Made by a program: the position numbers and the translations under genes. Shown here piece after piece: positions 1 to 7,720 of a stretch of 18,464 bases of DNA. Within the stretch, counting starts at the first letter, position 1, and every line of letters begins with the position of its first letter. The notes beneath the pieces were generated by a model. The model saw nothing but the letters and a program-made list of their open reading frames with translations. It did not search any database and was not told the DNA's origin. This DNA is from Collinsella sp. (GTDB lineage Bacteria > Actinomycetota > Coriobacteriia > Coriobacteriales > Coriobacteriaceae), in contig JAGZQF010000029.1 of the NCBI GenBank assembly GCA_018382295.1, positions 1-18,464 of the forward strand, written 5' to 3'.

Positions 1-3
1 CGG

Positions 4-36
4 CGCCCCCGGACCCCAGGAGGGGCCGCGGGGGCG
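4..36. terminator. GC-rich hairpin at window edge
   Basis: CGCCCCC at 4-10 pairs with GGGGGCG at 30-36, and CCCC at 14-17 can pair with GGGG at 22-25 around a short AGGA loop. No T-run follows, so a role as terminator of a gene left of the window is only a guess. A frame stays open from the window edge to a TGA at 81-83, but I do not recognise the peptide and the hairpin lies inside it. Confidence 0.3.
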
Positions 37-132
37 TTCAGCTAACTGCGGGAATGGCCTATTTGCTCAATGTGTTCGGCTGAGATCGGAAATCAACCCT
101 GAAAACTGAATCCCGTTAGAAATGACGAGTTG

Positions 133-162
133 TTTACGCTTCTTTTGGGGTGGCGGTACTAT
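133..162 (+). promoter_or_regulatory. candidate promoter of the ABC exporter operon
   Basis: TTTACG (133-138) and TACTAT (157-162) are separated by 18 bases and resemble -35 and -10 boxes of a housekeeping sigma factor. Transcription would begin near 169. That is downstream of the GTG at 150 and upstream of the ATG at 207, which agrees with translation starting at 207. No operator could be identified. Confidence 0.4.
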
Positions 163-206
163 CATGGTTCGAATTGAATGTGGATGATGATAGGGAGCGC
201 CTATAC

Positions 207-2078
207 ATGATTGAGCTGCTCAGGCGTTTTGGTGGTAAGTTTCGCCGGTATATGGTGATTGGCCCTGCGTGTAAGCTGATCGAAGTGATCTTTGACCTGC
301 TGACGCCGCTGGTGATTGCCCAGATGATCGATAAGGGTATTGGCGCACACGATGTGAACGCTGTCGTCCACTACGGCATGGTGCTCGCCGCCATGGCCGT
401 GATCGGCATCTCGTTTACGCTCGTCTGCCAAAAGATGGCGGCGCTCACCTCGCAGGGCATGGGTACCGATATCCGCGGCGCGCTCTACGAGCACATCAAC
501 AAACTGAGCTATGCCGAGCTCGACCGCTTTGGCACGCCGTCGCTCATCACGCGCATTACCAACGACGTCAATCAGGTGCAGCTGGCCGTGGCGCTGGGCG
601 TACGCATGCTCATCCGCTGGCCCTTCTTGGCGGTGGGCTCTATGTGCGCGGCCCTTGCCATCGACCTTAAGCTCGGCATGGTCTTTTTGATTTGCACGCC
701 CGCTATCGGCCTGGTGTTTTGGTTTGTCATGGCGCGCTGCATTCCGTATTACAGGCAGCTGCAGGCAAAGCTCGACCGCATCGCGCTTATCTGCCGCGAG
801 GGGCTTTCGGGCGCCCGCGTTGTTCGCGCCTTTGTGCGTGAGGACCACGAGCGCGAGCGTTTTGCCCAAGCCGCCGATGACCAGGCCAATACTGCCATCG
901 CGGTGGGCAAGCTCTCGTCGATCCTTAACCCCGTCACGTTTCTTGTGATGAACCTGGGCGTGTGCGCCATCCTGTGGGTGGGCGGCATACAGGTCAACGT
1001 GGGCGAGCTTACGCAGGGCCAGGTCATGGCGTTTGTGAACTACATGACGCAGACCCTCACCTCCATCGTGTACGTCGCCAATCTGGTCGTGGTCTTTACC
1101 AAGGCGAGCGCCAGTGCGTCACGTATCAACGAGGTGCTCAATTGCGTGCCGAGCATCGCTGACGAGGGCAACCGGCCGGTCGCGCTGCCCAAGCCGAGCA
1201 ATGCCGCTCCAGTTCCTGCGCTGAGCTTGAGCCATGCGAGCTTCTCTTTTGGCGCCGGCGCTGCCAACGCCGTCAACGATGTGACCCTGGAGCTCCCGCT
1301 GGGCAAGACGCTTGGCATAATCGGCGGTACGGGTAGCGGCAAATCCACGCTCGTCTCGCTTATCCCGCGACTGTACGATGCGAGCACCGGCAGCGTGAGT
1401 GTGATGGGCGCCGACGTGCGCACCTGGCCGCTCGACCAGCTGCGCCGTGTGGTCGCGACCGTTCCACAGCGCGCGTCGCTGGTGAGCGGCACCATCCGCA
1501 GCAACCTGACCTGGCGCGACGAGGCTGCGACCGACGAGGAGCTCTGGGTGGCGCTCGACATGGCGCGGGCGAGCGAGTTCGTGCGCAACAAGCCACAGGG
1601 GCTCGATGCCCCGGTCGAGGCGGGCGGTAAGAACTTCAGCGGTGGCCAACGCCAGCGCCTGACCATCGCGCGCGCCCTGGTGGGCTCGCCTCAGATATTG
1701 ATCATGGACGATTCTGCCTCGGCGCTCGACTTTAAGACCGACGCAGCGCTTCGCCATGCCATCCGCGAGCGCAGTGTGCGCGGTGCCGCCGAGGGCGGGC
1801 TGCCGCTCACGACCGTCATCGTGAGCCAACGTGTCTCGGCCGTTCGCGATGCCGACATGATCTGCGTACTCGACCACGGCTCGGTTGCGGGCCTGGGCAC
1901 GCATGATGGGCTGTATGCAAGCTGCCAGCTCTACCGAGAGATCTGCCAGTCGCAGCTTCGCCGCGAGGAGCTCGAGGGCCAGCAGGGGAGTGCGGCGCCC
2001 GCGCCCGCCCCAAGGCCCGCGCCCGCCCCAGGCGCCCCGACCGCCCCTGCATCTGTCTGCGCAAAGGAGGGCTGCTAA
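207..2078 (+). CDS. heterodimeric ABC exporter, subunit 1 (degenerate-site half)
   Basis: This is an inner-membrane ABC half-transporter (membrane domain fused to ATPase) of 623 residues; the substrate is unknown. The N-terminal ~320 residues hold about six membrane helices. The ATPase domain shows Walker A GGTGSGKS (373-380), signature SGGQ (478-481) and Walker B ending in D501-D502. The usual catalytic glutamate is Asp502 and the switch histidine is Gln541 (VSQR). This is the pattern of the non-hydrolysing half in heterodimeric exporters such as TM287/288 or LmrCD. The C-terminal tail is an Ala/Pro-rich low-complexity run. I chose the ATG at 207 because AGGGAG (192-197) lies 9 bases upstream; the GTG at 150 has no ribosome site and lies upstream of the likely transcription start. 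The stop abuts the start of the partner gene. Drug or peptide export is plausible but not shown. Confidence 0.9.
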   Translation: MIELLRRFGGKFRRYMVIGPACKLIEVIFDLLTPLVIAQMIDKGIGAHDVNAVVHYGMVLAAMAVIGISFTLVCQKMAALTSQGMGTDIRGALYEHINKLSYAELDRFGTPSLITRITNDVNQVQLAVALGVRMLIRWPFLAVGSMCAALAIDLKLGMVFLICTPAIGLVFWFVMARCIPYYRQLQAKLDRIALICREGLSGARVVRAFVREDHERERFAQAADDQANTAIAVGKLSSILNPVTFLVMNLGVCAILWVGGIQVNVGELTQGQVMAFVNYMTQTLTSIVYVANLVVVFTKASASASRINEVLNCVPSIADEGNRPVALPKPSNAAPVPALSLSHASFSFGAGAANAVNDVTLELPLGKTLGIIGGTGSGKSTLVSLIPRLYDASTGSVSVMGADVRTWPLDQLRRVVATVPQRASLVSGTIRSNLTWRDEAATDEELWVALDMARASEFVRNKPQGLDAPVEAGGKNFSGGQRQRLTIARALVGSPQILIMDDSASALDFKTDAALRHAIRERSVRGAAEGGLPLTTVIVSQRVSAVRDADMICVLDHGSVAGLGTHDGLYASCQLYREICQSQLRREELEGQQGSAAPAPAPRPAPAPGAPTAPASVCAKEGC

Positions 2079-3938
2079 ATGAATCCGTATACTTCTTCCG
2101 GTTCTGTCGCCACGATGACGGCCAACGTGTCCGGCAACGATAGCCTCAACGACCTGGGTGACGGTCCGCGCCAGCCCGGCGATCCCGAGCGCTATCCCGT
2201 GGGCGCGGTGACCCGCCGCCTGCTGGGCCATGTTCGCCCGCACCGCGTCTCGTTTACGGCGTCGTTTGTGAGTGCCGCCGTCTCGGTAATTTTGCAACTC
2301 TATACGCCCATCCTCATCGGCGAGGGCATCGACCTGATCGTTGCCGCGGGCCAGGTGGACTTCGACGCGCTACTGCCGCTTGTCACCAAACTCGCGCTCG
2401 TCGTGGTAGGCGCCGCGGCCTTCCAGTGGCTACAGGGCTACTGCGTCAACCGCCTGTCCTACGAGACGGTGCGCGATATGCGCGTGGAGGCGAGCGATAA
2501 GCTCAGCCGCATGCCGCTCAGCTTTATCGACAGCCATGCCCACGGCGACCTTATGAGCCGCGTGGTCAACGACGTCGACCAGGTGGGCGACGGTCTGCTG
2601 CAGGGCTTCACGCAGCTCTTCACCGGTGTTATTACCATCGTTGGCACGCTCGCGTTTATGCTTTCCATCAACCTGACCATGACGCTCGTGGTGGTACTCG
2701 TCACGCCGCTTTCCATTTTTGCAGCCGGTGCTATTGCCAAGCTTTCCAACAAAAGCTTTACGGCTCAGCAGCGTATTCAAGGGCAGCTCGGTGGTCATAT
2801 CGAGGAGTACGTGGGCGAGCAAAAGCTTGTCGACGCCTTTGCCTATGGCCCGAACGCCCAGCAGCGCTTCGATGCCCTCAATGCCGAGCTCTACACCGCG
2901 GGCGAGCGCGCGCAGTTTATGGGTTCGCTCTCCAACCCCGGTACGCGTTTTATCAATAACATCATCTATGCCGTGGTCGCTGTGATCGGCTGCGTGGGCG
3001 TGATCACGGGCGTGCCCGCGGCGCTTACGGTGGGCGGCGTGCAGATCTTCCTGTCCTACGCCAACCAGTACACCAAGCCGTTCAACGAGGTCACCAACGT
3101 CATTACGCAGATCCAGACGGCGTATGCCTCGGCGCGCCGCATGTTTGCACTGCTTGACGCGCGCGAGCAGGAACCCGATGCGCCGGATGCCGTGGAACTT
3201 GCCGCCCCGAAGGGCGAGGTTTCGTTTGAGCATGTGGACTTTAGCTATGTGCCCGACCGCAAACTGCTGCAGGACATCTGCATCGAGGCCAAGCCCGGCA
3301 TGCGCTTTGCCCTTGTCGGTCCTACGGGCTGTGGCAAGACGACGCTCATCAATTTGCTACTGCGTTTTTACGATATCGATGCCGGTCGCATTGCGGTCGA
3401 TGGCCGTTCCTCGCGTGACTACACGCGCGCAAGCCTGCGCCGCGCCTTTGGCATGGTGCTGCAGGATACGTGGCTGTTCGAGGGCGCGGTGGCGGAAAAT
3501 ATCGCCTATGGTTGTCCCGATGCTACGCGCGAACAGGTTGTCGAGGCGGCCAAGCGCGCGCACGCGCACAAATTTATCGTGCAGCTGCCAGGCGGCTACG
3601 ATACGGTGATCGGCGAGGACGGCGGCACGTTTAGCCAGGGTCAAAAACAGCTGCTGTGCATCGCGCGCGTCATGCTCACCGACCCGGCTATCTTGCTGCT
3701 GGATGAGGCGACCTCGAGCATCGATACCCGCACCGAGCTGCAGGTGCAGGCGGCATTCGACGAGCTCATGGCCGGCCGTACGAGCTTTGTGGTGGCGCAT
3801 CGCCTGAGCACGATTCGCAACGCCGACTGCATTCTGGTGATGCGCAACGGCGAGATTATCGAGCGCGGCACGCACGACGAGCTGCTGGCGACAGACGGCT
3901 TCTACGCCGAGCTCTACCGCAGCCAGTTTGCCCAGTGA
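2079..3938 (+). CDS. heterodimeric ABC exporter, subunit 2 (catalytic half)
   Basis: This is the partner half-transporter, 619 residues, with a short polar N-terminus, about six membrane helices and a C-terminal ATPase domain. Walker A is GPTGCGKT (414-421), Walker B ends in D542-E543 with the catalytic glutamate present, and the switch histidine is His574 (VAHRLSTI). The signature motif is SQGQ (519-522) instead of SGGQ. In the dimer this altered signature faces the Walker motifs of subunit 1, so the two degenerate elements fall in the same composite ATP site. The other site pairs this subunit's intact Walker B and His with the SGGQ of subunit 1. The start is firm: AAGGAGG at 2064-2070, eight bases before the ATG, with the ATG directly following the upstream stop. 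Translational coupling and obligate heterodimer formation are inferred. Confidence 0.92.
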   Translation: MNPYTSSGSVATMTANVSGNDSLNDLGDGPRQPGDPERYPVGAVTRRLLGHVRPHRVSFTASFVSAAVSVILQLYTPILIGEGIDLIVAAGQVDFDALLPLVTKLALVVVGAAAFQWLQGYCVNRLSYETVRDMRVEASDKLSRMPLSFIDSHAHGDLMSRVVNDVDQVGDGLLQGFTQLFTGVITIVGTLAFMLSINLTMTLVVVLVTPLSIFAAGAIAKLSNKSFTAQQRIQGQLGGHIEEYVGEQKLVDAFAYGPNAQQRFDALNAELYTAGERAQFMGSLSNPGTRFINNIIYAVVAVIGCVGVITGVPAALTVGGVQIFLSYANQYTKPFNEVTNVITQIQTAYASARRMFALLDAREQEPDAPDAVELAAPKGEVSFEHVDFSYVPDRKLLQDICIEAKPGMRFALVGPTGCGKTTLINLLLRFYDIDAGRIAVDGRSSRDYTRASLRRAFGMVLQDTWLFEGAVAENIAYGCPDATREQVVEAAKRAHAHKFIVQLPGGYDTVIGEDGGTFSQGQKQLLCIARVMLTDPAILLLDEATSSIDTRTELQVQAAFDELMAGRTSFVVAHRLSTIRNADCILVMRNGEIIERGTHDELLATDGFYAELYRSQFAQ

Positions 3939-3956
3939 GCAAGCCAGTGGGGCAAA
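3927..3956 (+). terminator. weak stem-loop over the end of the ABC operon
   Basis: TTTGCCC (3927-3933) pairs with GGGCAAA (3950-3956) across a 16-base loop that includes the stop codon. Only TTAAT follows, not a true T-run. It could be a weak terminator or have no role. Confidence 0.25.
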
Positions 3957-3966
3957 TTAATCAATC

Positions 3967-4029
3967 GACAGACGGTGGTTTACATCTGTCACGTTAGTAC
4001 TAAGATATTCATCTAATAAATTGCATTAG
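3967..4029 (+). promoter_or_regulatory. promoter with nested palindromes upstream of the flavodoxin gene
   Basis: TTTACA (3979-3984) and TAAGAT (4001-4006), 16 bases apart, look like -35 and -10 boxes. Three symmetric elements overlap them: GACAGA...TCTGTC (3967-3972 / 3985-3990), the perfect 10-bp palindrome TTAGTACTAA (3994-4003) across the start of the -10, and CTAAT...ATTAG (4013-4017 / 4025-4029). Such symmetry is typical of repressor operators, for example of MarR- or TetR-type dimers, but no such regulator is encoded in the window. Confidence 0.45.
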
Positions 4030-4065
4030 TGGCTTTAGTTTTGGGGGAAACGAGGCAACGTGACT

Positions 4066-4617
4066 ATGACGTGCTCTTTGGTGGTCAACAGCAAGAGCGG
4101 TAATACCAGGATGGTTTCGGGCGCGATCAAGCGCGCTCTGCAGGCTGCGGGCGTTGAGTTTGTCCATGCCGCGGCATTGAGCGACGATGCGGATGCAGAT
4201 CAGGTTGCGCTCGAGGCGCAGGGCGCCTGCGCGGCCGACACGGTGCTCGTCGGTTTTTGGTGCGACAAGGGCGCGTGCACGCCTTCGGTCGCGGCGTTGC
4301 TCTCCGCCTTGCACGGCAAGCGCGTCTTCCTGTTTGGCACCTGCGGCTTTGGGGCCGACCAGAGCTACTATCAGCAGATTATCGATCGCGTAACTTCCAA
4401 TTTGGCTGGGGATGCCGAGCTTGCGGGTTGGGCGATGTGCCAGGGCAAGATGGGCCCCGCGGTCAAGCAGCGCTACGAGGCCATGCTCGAGCAAGATCCC
4501 GACAACGCCCGATTTAAGATGCTGCTCGACAACTGGGTTGCCGCGAAGGACCATCCCACCAAGGAAGATCTGGATAACATGGCCGCAGCCGCCAAGAAGG
4601 CCGTACTGGGAGAGTAG
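4066..4617 (+). CDS. flavodoxin family protein, BilS-like
   Basis: This is a cytoplasmic FMN-binding electron carrier of 183 residues. The N-terminal strand and phosphate loop SLVVNSKSGNTRMV resemble the FMN site of flavodoxins. Later blocks are VGFWCDKGACTPS, FLFGTCGFGADQSYY and MCQGKMGPAVKQRYEAML. That combination (DKG.C, FLFGT.GFG, CQGKM) is what I associate with the small flavodoxin BilS, found near the bilirubin reductase BilR in gut bacteria. No bilR-like gene is next to it here, so a role in bilin reduction is inference. I prefer the ATG at 4066, which gives the family-like N-terminus, with GAGG at 4052-4055. A GTG at 4060 in the same frame is the alternative and adds two residues. The gene stands alone between its own promoter region and a strong terminator. 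Confidence 0.85.
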   Translation: MTCSLVVNSKSGNTRMVSGAIKRALQAAGVEFVHAAALSDDADADQVALEAQGACAADTVLVGFWCDKGACTPSVAALLSALHGKRVFLFGTCGFGADQSYYQQIIDRVTSNLAGDAELAGWAMCQGKMGPAVKQRYEAMLEQDPDNARFKMLLDNWVAAKDHPTKEDLDNMAAAAKKAVLGE

Positions 4618-4660
4618 CTTCGCCGTCCGCGATCCTTCGTGCAAAACAATACAAATGTGA

Positions 4661-4690
4661 AAGCCTCGAAGTTCTCGAGGCTTTTTTCTT
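4661..4690 (+). terminator. intrinsic terminator after the flavodoxin gene
   Basis: AAGCCTCGA (4661-4669) and TCGAGGCTT (4675-4683) form a perfect 9-bp stem with a 5-base loop, followed by a T-run (4682-4687). This is a classic Rho-independent terminator for the plus strand, 44 bases after the stop codon. Confidence 0.88.
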
Positions 4691-4800
4691 GACACTTGTG
4701 GGCACAACCGCTGCAAGCGTTTGGGGCGACTTTTTCCATCACCCCGATGACGAGGCCGTTCTGGACAACACGCTCGCATACGTTCGCTGGATGTATTCAG
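4690..4800 (+). pseudogene. possible C-terminal remnant of an oxidoreductase gene
   Basis: One plus-strand frame reads VGTTAASVWGDFFHHPDD followed by EAVLDNTLAYVRWMY. It looks protein-like and has the G-rich first codon positions of coding DNA. It reminds me of the C-terminus of flavodoxin or NAD(P)H-dependent FMN reductase family proteins, although I cannot confirm this. There is no ribosome site, it begins directly after a terminator, and from about 4796 the frame runs into the repeat array. An intact small gene of about 124 codons ending near 5063 is the less likely alternative, because its second half is repeat sequence. Confidence 0.3.
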
Positions 4801-5006
4801 AGTGGGAAGGGCTTTCCGGATGGATGAGGTTGCGGAAGATGCGTCCCGGAATTTGCCTTTGGAATGGGATGGAGTTTCCGGTTAAGGACCTCGGCGGAAA
4901 GTGCATCCCGGAATTTGTAGCCGAAGTGGGATGCAGTTTTCCAACGGGCCCGCAGGCGGAAACCGCATCCCACTTTGCGCATGATTTCTGGGACACAGTT
5001 TCCGCG
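4796..5006. repeat. array of about seven short repeats in alternating orientation
   Basis: Units of 20-24 bases share a core like GGAAAnTGCATCCC in one orientation and GGGATGCAnTTTCC in the other. Forward units: 4832-4855, 4894-4917, 4956-4978. Reverse units: about 4800-4819 (degenerate), 4858-4881, 4921-4942, 4985-5005. Each forward unit is followed within 3-6 bases by a reverse unit, so three successive hairpins can form, and alternative pairings between neighbours are also possible. No gene is convincing here. The array fills most of the 589-bp gap between the flavodoxin and LTA-synthase-family genes. Confidence 0.75.
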
Positions 5007-5090
5007 ACTCGCATGACAGGCCGCGCCTCTGCTGTGAGGCGAGGGCGAGCGGGCACCGGGTAACGTCTGTCGCGAGTTCCGCACGCAAAG

Positions 5091-5111
5091 AAGGCCACTT
5101 AATGTGGCCTT
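5091..5111 (-). terminator. hairpin terminator downstream of the LTA-synthase-family gene
   Basis: AAGGCCAC (5091-5098) and GTGGCCTT (5104-5111) form a perfect 8-bp stem with loop TTAAT. It lies about 95 bases beyond the stop of the minus-strand gene. The T-tract is poor on both strands, but position and stem suggest termination of that gene. Confidence 0.6.
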
Positions 5112-5206
5112 CGTCTTGCGCAGGACTGTCTGAGCAGCAGATGTTACCCGGCGCCCGTCCGCCCTCGTTGGGGATTGCCCGGGTAGGCGAATCGGGATGC
5201 GTCCCG

Positions 5207-7507
5207 TTACTTGATCTTGGTCGTACCCGGTGCCAGGTTGGGGTCGGTCTCGTTGGCCTCGGTCTGGAAGTGCTCGGTGTAGACGTTCTTGCCGTCGCGG
5301 AACATCTCGTAGTACTGCATCTTGGCGTAATCCTCGCGCGCCTTGGTTGCGGCTGCGGCAGCGGCGTCGTCACCGGTGACGTTGGAGGAGAGCGCCCAGC
5401 GCAGGCTGGCGTCCTCGTAGCCCACCGAGTTGATGGCGGGCAGCGACTTACGCAGCGTCATGTGCGCTTTCTGGTAGTCGGTCAGCGGGGCGCCGATCAG
5501 CTGCATCAGCTGGGTGGACAGGTAGTTGGTGGACAGGTCGTCGGTCTCGCTCGTCTGGTCGCAGCCGGCAACGTCGTAGTTGGCCCAGATGATGTAGTCG
5601 GTCTGCCACAGGCGCTCCTGATGCGTAGCATCGTCTTCGCCGGTAAACCACTTGTCATTGAACTTGGACGGGAAGAACGGCTGGTGGTCGCCCCAGAACA
5701 CCACGACCACCTTACGGTCGAGCTTGCTCAGGGCGTTGAGGAAGTAGCGCAGCGCCTGGTCGGACTGCTCGATGCACGAGACATACTCGTCGACATCGGA
5801 GAGCGTGCCGTCCTCGACGGTCTTGGCGTCCAAATCGGTCGTGTCGATATTCAGGTGCATCTGCTTGTCGACCGGCAGCAGGCCCGTATCGTAGCCCGAG
5901 TGGTTCTGCATGGTCACGTCGAAGATAAACTGCGGATCGGCGTTCTGGTCGAGCAGCTCAAGAATCTTGTCGTAGGTAGCCTGGTCGGTCACCATGCCGC
6001 GCAGGGTGTCGGCTCCCTGGAAGTCATTGATAGACAGGAACTGGTCAAAGCCAAAGTCCTTGTAGACGTTCTCGCGGTTCCAGTTGGTCGCGTGGTTGGG
6101 GTGCATGGCCGTGGTGGAATAGCCGAGCGATTTGAACTGTTCTGCCAGGTTCCCGGTCGTCTCCATGTTGTAGATGGTGTAGGGGTACACGCCCGAGCCC
6201 AGGTTGGCCATGGAGTTGCCGGTCATAAACTCAAACTCGGTATTGGCGGTACCGCCGCCGTAGGCGCTCACATAGAGCTTGCCGCGGCTGAGGCAGTTGG
6301 ACAGGTTCTTAAAGTACTGCGGGCCCTCGTAGCCGGCGCGCATGTTCTGGTAGATCGAAAGGTCTGAGAAGGTCTCGTTCATGATGGCGATGACCGTGGG
6401 CTTCTCGCTGTCGAACTGCTCCTTTGCGGCGGCGCGCTCGTCGCTCTTGGCCGCGTCGGACTTGTCGTAGGCCTTGGCGTACTTTTTGAGCGTGGCCTTG
6501 GCATCGTCGACGGAGTAGTCGGCGGGTTTGGGCGGCTTGATGGACTGCGCCGCACTAATAAAGGCGGGCAGGTAGCCCTCGCGCCAGTAGCTCTCGAGCG
6601 GGCGCCAGGTGTAGACGGTGATGCCGAGGGTGTTGTAGTAGTCGATGAGCGTGACATGCGCGGTTACGCCGCCCAGGCACAGCACTGCCACGAGCAGGTT
6701 GGTGAGCAGCATGCGCTTGGCGTTGGCGGCACCCTTCTGACGGTGCGGTGCCACCAGGCCGGCGTACTCGCACAGCAGCATGGCGATGGCGGTAAAGCCC
6801 ATGGACAGCACACAGAACAGCGAGATGGAGAAGGTGTAGCCGGTGCCGGCGACCGCGGCGGCGGTGGAGATGGCCGAAAGGTCGCCCGGCTGGATGGGCA
6901 TGGATTTAAACGTGATGACGAAGAACTCGGCAATGCCCAGGACAAAGAGGGCAAAGGCCAGGACCGCGGGAGCTGCGCCGTGGCGCTGGAACAGGAAGAA
7001 CAGGCCGATCATGAGCACGGTGATGATGGCCCACTCGAGCAGGATGCACAGGGGGTAGACCCAGGTAAAGTCGTGGTTGGACGAGACCTCCATGCCCAGC
7101 AGCGCAAAGACGCCGGCGAGCAGCAGGCACAGGACGGCGGCGACGAGTGGTTTGCCCACAAAGGCGCCGCGCAGGCGGGCGAGCTTGCCGGTGGGGGCGG
7201 GGGCGTCGGGCTTGGCGAACGCAAAGACGCGCGGGGCGATGCGATCGCGGGCGATGCTGGCCCAGGCGCATCCGGTGAGGATGGCGTTGGTCAGGATGAG
7301 CATCACAAAGGCGAGCGGCTCGTTTTGGGCGACGAGGCCAATGGCGCCCCAAATAGCCAAAAAGACCTGGAACAGGCCGAAGACGACGCTCCACCCAAGA
7401 GCGCTTTTGGCAACGGTGCCCGACTGAGCGCGAATGGCCTTGGCCTCGCGCAAGACAAGGTAGACGGTCGCCGCAAGACCGACGAGCGAGATGGCGGCAG
7501 CGAACAT
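5207..7507 (-). CDS. LTA synthase family protein (membrane phosphoglycerol transferase/sulfatase fold)
   Basis: This 766-residue polytopic membrane protein has an extracellular alkaline-phosphatase/sulfatase-like domain. The N-terminal ~310 residues contain about eight hydrophobic helices; classical LtaS has five. The catalytic domain shows the metal and nucleophile residues of LtaS-type enzymes: Glu378 in MNETFSDL, Thr420 in GGGTANTEFEF (expected nucleophile) and Asp607-His608 in WGDHQPF. Family members move glycerol phosphate from phosphatidylglycerol to lipoteichoic acid or other glycans outside the cell. The exact acceptor here cannot be told from sequence. The C-terminus is polar and charged. 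GAGGAG (minus strand, 7515-7520) sits seven bases before the ATG at 7507 and fixes the start; a GTG five codons upstream overlaps that site. It stands alone, divergent from the nitroreductase gene. Confidence 0.88.
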   Translation of the reverse strand: MFAAAISLVGLAATVYLVLREAKAIRAQSGTVAKSALGWSVVFGLFQVFLAIWGAIGLVAQNEPLAFVMLILTNAILTGCAWASIARDRIAPRVFAFAKPDAPAPTGKLARLRGAFVGKPLVAAVLCLLLAGVFALLGMEVSSNHDFTWVYPLCILLEWAIITVLMIGLFFLFQRHGAAPAVLAFALFVLGIAEFFVITFKSMPIQPGDLSAISTAAAVAGTGYTFSISLFCVLSMGFTAIAMLLCEYAGLVAPHRQKGAANAKRMLLTNLLVAVLCLGGVTAHVTLIDYYNTLGITVYTWRPLESYWREGYLPAFISAAQSIKPPKPADYSVDDAKATLKKYAKAYDKSDAAKSDERAAAKEQFDSEKPTVIAIMNETFSDLSIYQNMRAGYEGPQYFKNLSNCLSRGKLYVSAYGGGTANTEFEFMTGNSMANLGSGVYPYTIYNMETTGNLAEQFKSLGYSTTAMHPNHATNWNRENVYKDFGFDQFLSINDFQGADTLRGMVTDQATYDKILELLDQNADPQFIFDVTMQNHSGYDTGLLPVDKQMHLNIDTTDLDAKTVEDGTLSDVDEYVSCIEQSDQALRYFLNALSKLDRKVVVVFWGDHQPFFPSKFNDKWFTGEDDATHQERLWQTDYIIWANYDVAGCDQTSETDDLSTNYLSTQLMQLIGAPLTDYQKAHMTLRKSLPAINSVGYEDASLRWALSSNVTGDDAAAAAATKAREDYAKMQYYEMFRDGKNVYTEHFQTEANETDPNLAPGTTKIK

Positions 7508-7720
7508 GCTGAGACTCCTCACAAACTAAAACGTACGAAAGCGGGGGTTTACCCGATTGTTACCAAGATATGCGCTGCAATTGGTGGCTGCGCACAACAA
7601 CCAGCCATATTAACGCGCACGTGCGGCGGTGTGGCGCAATGTAGTGGCGGCCTGCGCGATAATGGACGGGAATTACACGGAAACGTAAAGGCTTCTTAAA
7701 GAATTAGCGAGGATAGAGCT
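7508..7720. promoter_or_regulatory. divergent intergenic region between the LTA-synthase-family and nitroreductase genes
   Basis: Both neighbours are transcribed away from this 213-bp gap, so it must hold both promoters. On the minus strand an extended -10-like TGGTAACAAT is present near 7550-7565. On the plus strand GATAAT lies near 7660. Neither has a good -35 box, so exact starts are uncertain. No small gene or RNA was recognised. Confidence 0.4.

Noticed and set aside
1..83. Open frame from the window edge ending GMAYLLNVFG and a stop
   Set aside because: It passes through a GC-rich hairpin, is too short to identify, and has no independent coding support.
1119..2297. Minus-strand frame across the junction of the two ABC genes
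   Set aside because: It covers the well-supported ATPase domain and operon junction on the other strand; its Arg/Ala/Gly-rich translation is a shadow.
4739..5098. Minus-strand frames through the repeat array
   Set aside because: They consist mostly of translated repeat units and have no ribosome site or protein-like conservation.
5102..6367. Long open frame on the plus strand opposite the LTA-synthase-family gene
   Set aside because: It is antisense to a gene with clear catalytic motifs. The translation is rich in Val, Gly and His without family features, as expected from a high-GC shadow frame.
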